A stretch of 64,000 nt of DNA. It comes from Ceratobasidium sp. AG-K (taxonomy: Eukaryota; Basidiomycota; Agaricomycetes; Cantharellales; Ceratobasidiaceae). The stretch covers positions 558,001 to 622,000 of the forward strand of contig JAWNGF010000005.1 of the NCBI GenBank assembly GCA_037039685.1. The letters run 5' to 3'. The notes under the pieces were generated by a model. The model searched no databases. It was not told the DNA's origin and worked only from the letters and a program-made list of their open reading frames with translations. A program made the position numbers and the translations under genes. Of this stretch, positions 49,501 through 62,253 are shown one piece after another (the first letter of the stretch is position 1; every line of letters starts with the position of its first letter).

Positions 49501-50601
49501 ACTTCTGGTTTGGAGCAGTCCCAACCGAGGGGATATCCGTCTCTGGCATACAGATCGACCTTGGCTGCCCCGGTTGCATATTCTCCTTGGGGACGGTAAT
49601 CGTTGTGCGTTCTATCGATCCTAGTTAGTAGAATCCGAACCCCGATCAACTCAAGCTCACATTGGAACCTTGGTAATCCCATTACTCCTCATCGTTTCCA
49701 TAATCCACTTCATGTGGTCGGTATGTCCATACGACCACGGGTTCTATCCAGATGTCATCAATATCCAGTCATTTGGTTAGACGCCAGTCTTACTGTCGGG
49801 TTATCTCCTCCATACTCATTCTCACTTTGCATGAGGATGACTGGTCCGTCCGGATACTGGTATGGCGCAACAAACTTGGAAACCTGGATAATGTATGGTT
49901 TCCAAGCGGCGGTAAAATCTGTGCCATTGGAGCGAGATGCGTCGGCGAGGTTGGTGACCCAGCCAGGCATACCACCCGAAGTGGTCTCGGCATTGATATA
50001 ACTGTCACGGAACATGAGAAAAAAGTATGAAACGCAGGATAATACGTACAGTCCGGGACGAACGATAACTAGAATACCAACTTCCTGGGCCAAATCTAGG
50101 AATTTGGTAACGGAACGGTGCCCTTCAAAGTTGAGTGTGCCTCGTTTTCCCTCGGTAATACCCCAGTGAAGGTATATCGACACGGTGTTGAACCCCCCAG
50201 CCTGTCCATCCCGAATCAGAAGGTAGTTGATATTGATAATCATGGATCCACCTTGATCTTCTCGAGGATATCGCGCCAAAGCGGGATCGAAGGCAGTCTC
50301 CATGGGTGAAATTCCCCACTACTCAAACGTTAACGCGGGCACCACAAAGTCACCAACCAAGGACAAACCTGAACACCATCACACGTTTTCCATCGAGCAG
50401 AAGCGAGTACTGGTCAAATGTGACCGACGCAGACGAATTACCGGCATAGAACCCCGGCGATCCAGGCGATTGGACATATCTACTCGCGGTCAGTACAGTC
50501 AAACAACTCCATGACGCTCACTTTTTAGACTGGCCGACGGTAGTTTGCCCAAACGCTAGTCCTCCCAGCGCAAGAACGCCAAGTAGCGAGGAGACCTTCA
50601 T
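46550..50601 (-). CDS. Secreted GH35 beta-galactosidase, copy 2
   Basis: Tandem paralogue of the gene at 41,619, in the same orientation. The start ATG 50,601 (MKVSSLLGVLALGGLAFGQT) encodes a signal peptide, with a TATTTAAGG box just upstream. The acid/base Glu lies in VILMQSENEYGG (about 49,820) and the nucleophile in EYQGGALDGW (about 49,250). The C-terminal beta domains include VNGWQFGRFTSNF, and the stop is TGA 46,550-46,552 after ELAA. Large blocks (for example SNGNGKYDLSPRTGSVLVFG-like region near 48,090 and 43,170) are nearly identical to copy 1, while flanking blocks differ. This suggests duplication with later divergence or gene conversion. Many short introns are present. Confidence 0.9.
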
Positions 50602-51166
50602 TTTTCCCCACATGCGGGATAACCCCCAGCGCGAGGCCTTAAATACACATGCTAGTTGCTTCTGACTGGGTCATATGAGACTCGGTGAACCAATCGACAG
50701 GCTTGCCGTAGGCGAACGGCTCATTCACCATTCGAGACTCTCAGCCCCGCATCTGAGATTCCTGGTTTTGAATCCGAGACAGGTTCTGGCTGGTACTGCA
50801 TTTGTTCATCCTGGTTTTTGTAGATTCGGTGAAAGTCATGAGTGCGCAAGTTCGAGGATAGTGAGTGACTAGCTGGAAGCTCGCAAGGTAGATGGATATG
50901 TTTGAGCGTAAACCAGTTGATTGTGCCAGACTCCTACGCTGGGCGATGACAGCCGCCTCCGGACCTCCGCCCAATTTAGACCACACAACCGCCCAGCGCT
51001 TCTAAAATAGCATCATGCCGAACCAACCATCCAACGATTGTGGAATATTTGAACGCTTCCAAGACCTTGGCCGAAGCCTCTCGAGTGTTCGTACTGGTAT
51101 ATCGGCAGCTTGTCGGCGCAAACGAATCCTATCGATTAAATGTGTATAAATGTACAGATGTCACTT
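50602..51166. other. Spacer upstream of beta-galactosidase copy 2
   Basis: About 565 bp. It contains the copy 2 promoter and the 3' region of the MFS gene. No gene seen. Confidence 0.45.
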
Positions 51167-53313
51167 CTACTCTAATGCGATACCCCTCCGAGTCCGACTT
51201 CTCCACGTTGCAACCCCGCTCAGAATGAGCGCCATCACACAGCTGACAAGAGCTACGTAGACGCTAGACCTCTGTTAGACTTGACCGGGTCTCACATTAT
51301 AATTAGCTCACCTTTGGATGTAGCACCCTCTTCCCTCGAGACACACCATTCCCTCGCCGCTCAGCATGGAAGGTTTAGAATTGCTATCAAAATTTCGTCC
51401 GAATGCATAGTTGTATATGTTTCCAAACAAGGCCTACCATACGAGTCAATACCTATCGCCTACATTTGAACCTTAACTTACCGCGGCGATACCCATCAAC
51501 CCACATTCTGGGAGAAATGTCCTACGCTCGACGTCAGCTTCGTTCAGTTATGAAGGCCGACCCACACTTACCAATTCCAAATCTCTCCAACACAAGTGCG
51601 GGGAACAACGCAAATGTCGACCCGTAGGCAACACCTAGCGTTGAGCTGACTGCCCATAGGTGTTCTATACACATGTCATTCAGCACGAGACAGAACAAAC
51701 GAAGAACGGAGTGAAGTACCTGGTTTGGTAACGTTGAAAAGAATCGAGCTTGCGGCGATTCCGATTATGGACGATAGGATCAAACATGAGGTGCGTGGGA
51801 TCGTGTGGGTGTGCGAAAGATGGTCGGCGAGGAAGCCTGTGGTCGCGTCAGCACGTGCCAGTGTACCAAAGATAAAATGATTTACCGACGCCAAGACGTC
51901 CAACAAAACTGCACACGCTCAATAGTCCAACTTGACTCGCCTGGGCGGCCACAGCGGCAGTCTTGTCCCAGTCGTCATTTCCAGAAGAAAACAGTGCTTG
52001 TACAATCGAGCCGACGTTATTGATATCTGTGGATGGATTAGCACACGGATTGGGCGCTGAAGAATGGACGTACACATTAGACCTGGTCCACCAACTGTCC
52101 GACGCGTGATTAGCAACCAGAATCGAGATGGAAATCAAGTGGACATACGGCATCCAACAACCCCAAAGATGACCCAAAAATCAAGCGACTTGGCCAGTCC
52201 CAACCCATGTGCATCCTCTTCTTTTTGTCGATCCAGGGTCGAGCTGCGGGGAGTGCCGGCTCCACTGGCAACAGGCGTAGCAGCCTGACTTGCCCAGGGA
52301 TTGCGCTCGCCATACAACACGCTGTCGTCTGTCGAGTATCGCAGCGGGGTGTCTTCGCCCCACACAGGTCTTTCTGGTCCATGATCCTCCTCCTCTTCCG
52401 CCGCCCCTTCGTCGTCCTCAGTCAACTGGACCTGCCCATCGACTGGCCTCGAGCGCACCAGCAACCCACCCAGAAAAACCGCCCCACCCGTGCCCACACA
52501 CAACACAACCAAAAACGCCCCAATCCGACCGGGGAACAACTCGCGCGCAATCGTCGAGAAGAAAAATGCCGATAGCCCAAATGCAGAGTTGATCCCTCCA
52601 GTGGTCGAGGCGTGCTGGTGTTGAAGTTAGCCTCGAGCCAGCCGAGCTTACAACAGACTCACGTATTTATCCTCGACGACTTTGACGCCGGCGTTCATGG
52701 CGCTGATAACACCCGCACTTCCAGCTACCCCAGTTGCAAAGCTGCACAATGCCAGGACAGACACAAGTGGACTGAGAATCCATCCCGTAGACGAGGGCTG
52801 AGGAGTCGCACGGGAGAAGAGGAATGCGATGCCCCCATAGCCCAGGAAGAGCAGGATTGACGCTGTAAACAACGGTCTGCGGTGGGTGAGCACAAGTCTG
52901 ACGTAAGAACAGAGAGACATACAGTTTTGGACCCCGTCGGTCCACAACGTATCCTGATACAGGTGCAAAGCTGGGTGCATGTTCATACCAGTGGGTCACG
53001 CGATCGGATAGGAACTTACAAGTACACTCCAACTAGCGGCACAATCAGTGTTATTCACAAGCAGAATACAGAGTATCTCACTGTTTCCCGCTATTCCAAT
53101 CACATTCAACTGCGTGTGGTTAAGATTCAACTTTTGCCCCAGTTGAGGCGCGTAAGCCGAATAAACCTATCCAACATCCGTCAGCCAACTCATATCTGAG
53201 CGACATAAGATACTCACATAGTTGGTCCCCGCTGCGAGAGCGACCAACACACATCCCGCAAGAGTTTGAATCTGCACCCTCCGACTCGGAGCAGAAAGGC
53301 TCATCGTCGTCAT
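51167..53313 (-). CDS. Major facilitator superfamily transporter (NFD4/nodulin-like type)
   Basis: A multi-pass membrane transporter of unknown substrate. The start ATG 53,313 (MTTMSLSAPSRRVQIQTLAG) leads into a first helix, CVLVALAAGTNY. Further segments are SAYAPQLGQKLNLNHTQLN, APVSGYVVDRRGPKL, ASILLFLGYGGIAFLF, ALCSFATGVAGSAGV and FLVVLCVGTGGAVFLGGLLV. A long acidic cytoplasmic loop (about 52,440-52,220) sits between the two halves. The second half has SVCSFVGRLGV, LILSSIIGIAASSILFN, GSTFALFPALVLERFG and FGNIYNYAFGRNFD. The final helix is VALVSCVMALILSGVATW, then TAG 51,167. Introns are short; the last acceptor seems to be TCTAACAGAG. The fungal family with this layout is poorly characterised. 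Confidence 0.82.
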
Positions 53314-54932
53314 CTGTTGCAGAAGCACAGTTGGGATTTCGCACGTGACTTGACCCCATCAACGGATTTTGGCTTTGATGGGCCCCCATTTTAGCTCGTT
53401 TCAGCAAGTCTCATAGCAAGCTACTCTTTCCGCTATTTCTCGCCGGAACTCCTATTGGCTTCACGGCCTCTTCTCAGCTCCATTAGACAAGTTCAGCCAC
53501 AACTGGATTTTGAGCTTCGTTTTCTTACTCTGTGAGCTCCTGGGTCTCAGTTGCCTCGATGCTGATCAGAACCCGCTCTGGTTGGAAAGCCAAGCCACTG
53601 GTGGGGCTAGACGAACTTCCAACATCCTCTTGATACTGCTCGAGTTACATGATTCTCTGGCCTGGGTTTGTCGCTAGGTCGATCGCCGGGCTGTTTCGAG
53701 GCTTGAGAGTACAATGCGCGAATGGTCAGTGTAGTTCTTAACGCAAGATTGTAGGACTTCACAGTGTCACGGTTAGTATCAATATATGAACACTTAGGCA
53801 ACGAGTGATCGGTGGAGGTGTGCGTGACGAAGCAGCCCGAACCGACGGTGCGACTAGTCCGGCACTTATGCTTCCCTACAAGCGAATTCCCCTTCCGCAT
53901 ACTTACAATGCCTGGACGTAGACAATAGACGATAGATAGGCGATAAAGTTCAGGCAAAGTATCCGGGACTCCTGTGGAATCATTTACTAGGCTCCACCTC
54001 GGCTTAAACAGAGATCTTAGGAGCCGACAACCCAAGAACAACGAACCCGAGGTTGGTGGGGCACTATTTCCGCTTCACAGGTGCCATTTTGCCCAACGTG
54101 AACGTCGGGAGTGTTTAATGGGGAAAGTATCTGAGTAATAACTCATATCAAAGAGAGTATTCTCAGTCACCCGGGCTGATCGCACTCTGGTATTTGCTTT
54201 GCCCGACTTTCCCCATATGTTATATCATGATTGTATATTATCCGGCGTTTGATTGTAACCAGTGCCCTTCCCCTCCAACTCCGTATCCCGTTCCATGTGA
54301 GTCGAGCTCCCCATTGTCAGTTTCATCTCTACCATACTTGTTCTTATACCTCTTCTAAGGCATTGGCAACCACATGGTATAGGCACTTGCTTGCTCATAA
54401 TCTGGTTGACGTTGTCCAATATTATACGTGGGGTAAACTGCATCATTTGGGGCGGTAATGTTGACAAAAAGTTTGTAACCTGGTGTGACATCAGTAGGTA
54501 GCTTAGTTGTCACGGTGGTCATGTGCTCACGTGCATAAAAACAGCTACAAATATTCTGACTGGGGCTGGTATTGGTCTTCCCACTTCAGTCATATGTATG
54601 AATCGCCACCTTGCACAGATGGTTTCTCCAACCCATAAAATATTTGACTCAAGCATCAAGGGCTGGCACATGGTATTTGACCTCAAAATGTGCCTGGTCT
54701 TGCCCATGATTTTTACAGCCTTGCATAGGTTAGCGCCTTGGGAATCTCAGTTATCACTGACTTGTCAAACTCAGACTATGGGGTTCAAAACTGTCACTTC
54801 ACTATTTACAAGGATACCAGATGTACTTCTGTTTGTATCCTCAATCCACCCACTTTGCAAGCCCTCATTGGCATTATGCTACAGTCCCCCTATCCATCCA
54901 TAGCTAGCTTGTTTATTGTTAATCTCCCTCCA
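53314..54932. other. Intergenic stretch, no gene assigned
   Basis: About 1.6 kb after the MFS gene. A 144-codon open stretch on the minus strand (54,041-53,607) has no domain, motif or splice support. Between 54,230 and 54,920 the minus strand shows short protein-like runs (VTPGYKLFVNITAPNDAVYP) broken by many stops. It may be a decayed gene, but I cannot name it. Confidence 0.4.
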
Positions 54933-55178
54933 CATCAGCAAAAACCTGCTGGGATATGGAGTGATTTAGAGTGTTTTCAGAAAGAGACTATGCTTACAGT
55001 GGTTTGGAGCACTTTCAAGCCATTTCAATTGCACCAATTCAGATTTCAGGGTTGTTGGAGTAGTTGAAATCTGAGCCCTGAATTTGGAGTGCTCCAAAGC
55101 GCTTCAACTCACTCAAAGCTTAGTCTGTTTCCCATATCACTTCAAAGCACTGCAAATCCTGGTGGGTTTTTGCTGATG
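54933..55178. mobile_element. Foldback MITE-like element 1
   Basis: A 246-bp imperfect palindrome. The left end CATCAGCAAAAACC and the right end GGGTTTTTGCTGATG are inverted, and the similarity continues inward over most of the element (AGTG-TTT..., GGAGCACT..., CAGATTTCA). It has no coding capacity. It is probably a non-autonomous DNA element or its relic. No clear target duplication. Confidence 0.6.
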
Positions 55179-55258
55179 CAGTCTTCCTGTCCTTTGCTGG
55201 GGTTGTGTACAAGGGTACAAGTGATGGTATTCAATCCAAGGATTGATGTCTAATCATT

Positions 55259-55567
55259 CAGGACTACACACATCTACTGAGCACACCAATTTTGGTGTGC
55301 ATATGCACATAGACTATTATATTATACATGCCAAATTTCAGCTGGGAGATCCTTCTTGGGTAGGATCTAAGGATCTATTACTTTCAGAATCATTTTCTTC
55401 AGGCCTATTTCATTGTATTTTGTAATAGAAGGCACTTTCCTGAAAATAACAGCTCCTTAAGTCCTGCCCAAGAAGGATCTCCCAGCTGAAATTTGGCATG
55501 CATAATATAATATTGTATGTACATATGTGTGCTAAATTGGTGTGCTCAGGAGACATGTGTAGTCCTG
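55259..55567. mobile_element. Foldback MITE-like element 2
   Basis: A 309-bp element with terminal inverted repeats of about 110 bp. The left arm starts CAGGACTACACACATCTACT and the right arm ends ACATGTGTAGTCCTG. The inner parts share GCCAAATTTCAGCTGGGAGA and then TCCTTCTTGGG in opposite orientation (about 55,330-55,360 and 55,465-55,495). There is an AT-rich middle and no coding frame. It is a typical MITE layout. Confidence 0.75.
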
Positions 55568-55976
55568 TAGCTCTGCTGCAACTTTAGCCACAGCACAACA
55601 CCTGTCCCTCAAGTGGCATGGGGCAACATGTGAATTTGTGAGCAGCTCAAATAAATTTCAATAATGTAACTCTGCCACTTCTACTGATGAGCCAACTGCC
55701 CAATGTCTATGCCTACTGAGGTATGAGGTGGCTTTCCATATTTTTCTCATTTTTAAAACCAGAGCCCCATAGTGCATGTCAAGATTATGACCCACCAGTG
55801 CAAACCCAAAAAAGAGATGCACAGCCACTCTGATTGGATCTTGGCCCTACAATGTTGGAAAATACTGGGAACATCCTGGAAATTTGTATACATAGACTAT
55901 AACTGGTTATCTACGAGTTATACTAACACAGTTAAGCCACCTGAACCCTCTGTCACTTGTTGCTGTCCATATACAC
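55568..55976. other. Stretch left of element E without gene
   Basis: About 400 bp of AT-richer DNA between MITE 2 and element E. Nothing recognised. Confidence 0.4.
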
Positions 55977-56421
55977 TGTCACGACCTTTTCCTTCTCTCT
56001 TTGTTTTGTCCTGTTTGTCTTGTGCTTGGTCTCGTTCTTCTCGCCTTGGCGCATTTAGTCGCCTTTATGTAAGCCATGACCGCGGGACATGCCTGCCTGG
56101 CCTGTTCCCTTGCCTCCTTGTTGTCCATGGGCTTATCACGTTTCCTTTGTCTTGCCTTTGCTTCTCCCAGACTCTTGTCTTTTCTTGTTCTGGTTTCCTT
56201 TGTTGCTTGCTCTCTATTGTACATAGCCACAGTAGGTAGTATATATACCATCGACACAAGTCTTGTCTCCACAAGACTTGTTCTCTTGTTATTTCCCCAT
56301 CACTCCCCGCGTGACTCACTTAGGCCTTAGTGGCCGCCCATTTGACCTTTGCCGTCGTCCCAACCCCCATCCTCACTGCCTGTGGAGTCTCGGCCTCCAA
56401 GGTTTGGTTAGGGTTGTGACA
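55977..56421 (+). repeat. 5' LTR of element E
   Basis: 445 bp. TATATATA at 56,240-56,247 is followed 31 nt later by ACAAGACTTGTTCT (56,271-56,284), the likely RNA 5' end. That RNA end also overlaps a local ACAAGTCTTGT / ACAAGACTTGT inverted repeat. Confidence 0.92.
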
Positions 56422-56423
56422 CT

Positions 56424-56437
56424 AGAACAAGTCTTGT
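56424..56437 (+). other. Self-priming primer-binding site of element E
   Basis: AGAACAAGTCTTGT, two bases after the LTR, is the exact 14-nt reverse complement of 56,271-56,284. The sequence is unrelated to that of the other two families, but position and logic are identical. Confidence 0.8.
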
Positions 56438-56835
56438 TGCCTTTGTCGCGGATACAGCCTTTGTTGCTGTCGGAACCAGGTTTATCATCACCGGGTTATC
56501 TCTGAGCACTGCACACCCTTCACCATTGATAGCTAATACCCCTATCTCTCCCCTGCATCATTTACACGTCGAGGCATATTGCAGCTCGCATCTATTAGCA
56601 TGTTGACGACGTCCCCTATCCTCTGATATCACTGAGCCGTTGCCACCTAATCAGGAAGCGCCGCTCATATATCCTATTGGAACAAGGACCTCTGACACTT
56701 TTGCCTTGAACCTACTGTCGACTAGGTTCCCCCTTCTATCCATCTCTACCCAGGGGACCTTTTTTCATTTTCTTCAATCAACACTACTAGCCAATTTTGG
56801 TTGCAGTGCACCAGGAAGCGCATTTATTATAGCTC

Positions 56836-58551
56836 ATGTCGGTTTACCCACAGGGGGAATCGGTTTCAGGACGCATCAGTAGAACTTTTGGCCTAGGACG
56901 CTCAACATCCCAGATTCCAAGTGCAACCGGCGTCATGTCAGGCAAGACAGGGACCTCTCGATTGGATCCTACAGTTCAGGGAACCGAGCCGTATCAAGTA
57001 TCATTTGGTGTAGGGGCCCCAGCGGCTACATCGTTGCCACCCAACGCAAACCGCAATAATGCCTCCATGTGAACTGGGGATCTCCAAGCCCCAGAGCCAG
57101 AAGCAAGTGGATGAGTGGAAACCAGACCATCAGATCAATATATTGAAAGCCATCTAGAAAGTGGTCAATGGTACAACACTTGCGGGACCACCAATGAGGA
57201 TATTGCTGCCTTCCTACTTAGAATTGCACAACAAGTCAAAATCACCAGTAGACGTGTCGATAATATCCACCAATGGATACTCTACAATTCAGGGGATGGC
57301 GACCTAAATCTTCAAAACATTCAAGTGACTCAAGCCAACGTTCAAACCAATCAAGCGCTCCTCAATACTATGCAAAACGATATGGACATTCTGATTTGCC
57401 AGGCTGGGGGACGCACTTATCAGCCTGGTAACCAAGGAAGAGGGGGGAATCTCAGCACATCGCAACCTCAGGGCGGGGCCCCTCTTAATCAACAAGCACT
57501 TGGAAGGTCTATTGGACAATTTATACTCGGTCCAGCCCCCGCGGCTCCACCTGCCACTAGCACTACTCCTGCTGCCCCCAGGACTTCCAAGAAGAGTTTG
57601 GCCAGCAAACCCCCTGAGTACAATGGCAAACGCGGTCAGAAGGCCAGGGACTTTACCTTTGCCTGCAACCTCTACATCAGTACCTCAGACCTGCGTTAAG
57701 ATACGATGGATCAGCAGATCCTCTTCATCATTTCATACCTGAGGGGGGAAGCCAGGGAATGGATTTGTCCTTTCCTTGAGCAGGAAATGGCTGGTGTTCC
57801 TCAACCAATCCTTAACGACATGACCCTCTTTGAAGAAGCCTTCGAAGAGGCCTTTGGCAAGGTAGAACAAGCGGAAGTTTACCGGCAGAAATATCGAAAT
57901 CTGAAACAAACCAAGTCGGTGGTCGACTATATTTCAAATTTCCGAACTTATTCCAGTGCTCTGGGCTACAATGAGACTACCCTCAAAGACGACTTCTATT
58001 CTGGCCTCAAGGACAAAATCCAAGATGTCATGTCAATTCAAAACATTGATTGCCACGTTGTTACCCTCACACAGTTGATGAATCATGCGGCTAGGATTGA
58101 CGCAAACCTTATTGCACAAAATTTGGAGAAAAAGGCCAAGGGCCCAGAGAAGGCGACACCAAGTGGAACCTTCAAAAAGGTGACCACAAGCACAACAGCA
58201 CAGAAGATGGAATTCAAGGAAGGGGACAAGATTTACACCATGGGACCAAAAGGCGCAACCAGGGGACAAATTACAAAGATTGGCAAGAACAAGAAAGGGT
58301 TCAAGATTCCTACTATCAAATGGGAAGACGGATCTGAAAGCAAACTTCCATTCCCCTACCTACGCCTAAACACTCGCACAGTGGCAGGAGTTGAGGTGGC
58401 AGCGTCCAGCAGTTTGGAACTCACCTGTTACTGCTGTCAAAAGAAGGGTCATATTGCCAAAAATTGCGTCGTCAAAATAGCCGCTTTAGAGGAAGTTTCT
58501 GATGAGGAATTGGGAAAAGGCAGTGTCTGGAGGGAGCATCAGGCGCCCTGA
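56836..58551 (+). pseudogene. Gag of element E, three internal stops
   Basis: One frame from ATG 56,836 (MSVYPQGESVSG) to 58,551, interrupted by TGA at 57,070, TGA near 57,112 and TAA near 57,698. It contains a coiled-coil-like region (IQVTQANVQTNQALLNTM), a Pro/Ala linker and a capsid-like core (ILFIISYLRGEAREW, FEEAFGKVEQAEVYRQKYRN, VVDYISNFRTYSSALG). An additional SH3-like segment (KMEFKEGDKIYTMGPKGATRG) and a CCHC zinc knuckle, CYCCQKKGHIAKNC, follow near 58,425-58,470. The upstream region 56,438-56,835 holds no clear frame. Confidence 0.85.
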
Positions 58552-58574
58552 AGACAGAATTAGATTGCGTTGCT

Positions 58575-61500
58575 ATGGAGAATCGAAATCAGTCTGTAAA
58601 CAAAATATATTTATGTTCCACCAAATACGCAGACCAACTCCGTGTGCCAATAACAATCAAAAGCCTGAAAAACCTTATCACAGTTGCTATGATTGACTCC
58701 TCTGCCTCCGGAAACTTCGTTAATTCCGAATATATCAATAAACATAAAATCCCTACAAAAAAGAAGAAAGTGGCGTGGCGGGTACAGGTCATTGATGGAC
58801 GGCCAATAGCAAATGGACTTATTGAGCGGGAGGCTACCTTCCAAATTATTATGAACAATCATGTGGAGGAAATCACTTGCAACGTAGTGCCTTTGGGACG
58901 ACACACAGTAGTCTTAGGCATACCATGGTTGAAAAAGCATAATCCACAAATCGATTGGACAGGAGGAACACTAGAATTCAATTCACACTTCTGTGCGTCC
59001 GAATGTCTTTACAAAGAGTGCAGCACATTAGAAGGAGGGGTAGTGGGAAAACTTCCCAACGAGTATCTGGAGTTTCAGGACGTTTTTGTCGCAAAAGAAC
59101 TTGATAAACTTCCACCACATCGACCCTATGACCTCAAAATTGACCTGGAACCTGGCGCTAAACCCAAGATTGGGGTGGTCTATTTGTTAACCAAAGAAGA
59201 AGACCAAATCCTGAAAGCATGGATTGATGAAAACTTGGAAAAAGGATTCATTGTTCCATCCACCTCTGAATGGGTGTCACCAGTCATGTTTGTCCGTTGC
59301 CATGATATTGACGGCGTTCCCCAACCACCAAGACTGTGCATGGACTACAGGTACTTAAACAGGTGGACAAAGAAAAACCATTACCCACTCCCAAGGACTG
59401 ATGATCTCATCAAACAAGTTAAAGGAGCCAAGATCTTCACCAAATTGGATTTAAAATCTGGTTACAACCTGGTCAGGGTTGCTGAAGAAGACGTATACAA
59501 AACGGCGTTTAGAACAAAATGCGGCCTTTATGAAACCAAGGTCATGCCGTTTGGTCTGACCAATGCACCGGCAACCTTCCAGAACATGATGGACGCAGAA
59601 TTCAGGGACATCAAAGGAGTCTATGTGGAAATTTACATTGACAACATCTTGATCTTCTCCAAAAACCCAGAAGAATACCCCGCTCATGTCAAAGAGGTAC
59701 TGCGTAGACTACAACGGATGGGCCTCTATTGCTCCCTCAAGAAATGTTTGTTCCATGTGCCAAAAGTGGACTATTTAGGCTTGGTAATTTCGGGAGAAGC
59801 AGTTGAGATGCAAGAAGAAAAAGTGTCGGCAATCAAAAAATGGCCAGTTTCCAAGGAATGTTACCAATGTTCAAACCTTTCTGGAATTTGCAAACTTCTA
59901 CAGGCAGTTCATCAAGGGTTATACGCACATTGCCAGACCCCTCTATGACCTCACGATGAAAGGGAAACCTTGGGAATGGAATGCAGAGACACAGGCTAGC
60001 TTTGAAAGAATGATCCAGGAATTTCTACAAGCACCCATCCAGTTACAACTGGATCAAGAAAAAGGGTTCATCATTGAATGTGACACATCAGACAAAGCCA
60101 CAGGAGCGGTCCTTAGTCAATATGGAACAGATAACAAACTGCATCCTGTCGCTTTCATGTCCAAGAGCCTATCACCAGCAGAGTGAAACTACGATATTTT
60201 TGATAAGGAACTCCTGGCAATTATCAAAGCTTTCAAGGAATGGCGTCATCTATTGGAAGGAACAGAAATTCCGGTTCTACTCATCACCGATCATAAGAAT
60301 CTAGAGTATTTCATGACCTCCAAAGTCCTCACCAAGCGTCAAAACAGATGGGCAGTCTTCCTATCAGAATTCAATTTCCAGATCAAATATCAGGCTGGCG
60401 GACTCAATGGAAAAGCCGACGCACTCAGTCGGTGGAGCGACCACGATCTAGAAGGGGGGGTAGTCCCTCAAAAACCCCTACTTGCTCCTCACATCTTCAT
60501 CAATTCGGCGGAAGAAACATCTACTGGCATAGCATCAATGGCGGAAATTCACACTTCCTTTCAAAATTAACTGCCAAGTGACAAATACACCCAGTCCATT
60601 TGGGCGTTCCTCAGCAATCAACCCAAGAAAGCACCTGCCACAGTCCGGAAGGAATTCGAGGATTGGAAGATCCGAAATAACTTGCTATACAGGAAAGGTT
60701 GGGTCTATGTTCCTAACAACAACGAGCTCAAGCAACAAATCTTGGAACTCCATCATGACAACAAGGCAGCTGGTCACATGGGGCAAGCAAAGACTTTGGA
60801 ATTGATCAAGCGGGAATACTGGTGGCCATCAATGAAGGCGTTTATCAACAAATACGTGTCATCCTGCGACTTGTGCCAACGAAGCAAACCAATCAACCAG
60901 CGCCCCCTAGGAGAATTGCAACCACTAGAACTCCCCTCTAAACCCTGGCAACACATTTCAGTTGATATGATTGTCAAACTACCCCTATCAAGAGGCCTAG
61001 ACTCTATTCTGGTTATTGTCAACACACTCACAAAAATGGCACACTTCATTCCCTGTACTGAGAAGATCACATCCCCCAAGTTAGCAGAATTGTTCATGGA
61101 ACACTGTTGGAAGCTGCATGGTACCCCAGAAACAGTTGTGTCAGATTGAGGCCCCACCTTTGCATCAAAGTTCATGAGAGAACTCTATCAGGCCCTGAAG
61201 ATTAGACCCAGACTCTCTACCGCTTATCACCCTGAGACGGATGGCCAGACAGAACAAATCAACCAAATGGTAGAGGCCTTTCTGCGGACCTACGTATCCT
61301 TTAGACAGCATGATTGGGCTTCTTTGCTTCCCTTTGCCAAATTTGCATATAACAATTCCTTCCACTCTAGCATTGTCATGACCCCTTTCTTCGCCAACTT
61401 GGCTTGTCACCCATCCATTGATGGCACACCATTAGAAGACGGTTCAGTTCCAGAAGCCTCGGCCCACGCCCAGCGCATCCACGACAACCTGGAAGAAGCC

Positions 61501-62253
61501 AAAGCAAGCCTGACCCTGAGTAAAGAACGGGACAAGGAATATGCGGACCAACGGTGTCTAGAGGATCCCTTCATCATTGGGGACAAAGTTTGGCTTAGTC
61601 ATGATCACATCTCTTCGAATTGACCATCAATCAAACTTTCTCACAAGCCTCTGGGTCCCTTCACAATCTTGGAAGCAGTTGGAAGGAATGCGTACAAACT
61701 GGAACTTCCACCATCCATGACCATACATCCAGTAGTCAACATATCCCGCCTTGCCAAGTATGAAGAAGATGAGATTGAGGGACGCGTTATTGAACCACCA
61801 CCACCCATTGAGACCCCTGAGGGTGAGGAAGAATATGAAGTTGAACAGATCCTGTCCTCCAAGGTGGAAAGAGGAATCCTCAAGTACTACGTCAAGTGGA
61901 AGGGCTACACGTCAGAACACAATTCCTGGGAACCGGTGGAGAACCTTGGCAACGCATCAGAACTCATTAGTGAGTTCCACAGGGAACATCCAGAAGCCAT
62001 CAAGGGAGTCACCAAGGTTACAAGGAAGCATCGCCATGAGGAGACAAAGGACGATTCAACTGCCGAAGAAAAGGAAGAACGGCCCATTCGGCGTTCCAAA
62101 CGTATTAAAGAAGCGGCAGGAGTCCAAGCTCCCCACCAAAAGGTTTTTACTTCCCTCTCCTGCGTGCTTAACACATCCACCCCTCGTACTCACACTCCTG
62201 CGCCATGCCTGCCCCCGCCAATCCTCCAACTCGTTCATGGTCCGTGTCTATGA
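58575..62253 (+). pseudogene. Pol of element E with chromodomain, broken
   Basis: Protease-like domain first (MIDSSASGNFVNSEYI; the usual DSG is DSS). RT follows (LKSGYNLVRVAEEDVYKTAF, VMPFGLTNAPATF, YIDNILIFSK; YIDD has become YIDN). The frame shifts near 59,850, then RNase H ([27 protein letters not shown]) and integrase (LHHDNKAAGHMGQ, CDLCQRSKP, VVSD then TGA then GPTF, HPETDGQTEQIN). A chromodomain at about 61,834-61,990 reads EYEVEQILSSKVERGILKYY then VKWKGYTSEHNSWEP. Stops lie at 60,184, 60,568, 61,147 and 61,621. The final tail overlaps the 3' frame. The chromodomain suggests targeting to modified chromatin. Confidence 0.92.

Noticed and set aside
53607..54041. 144-codon minus-strand open stretch
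   Set aside because: No domain, no biased composition, no splice context and no paralogue in the window. Chance openness is likely.
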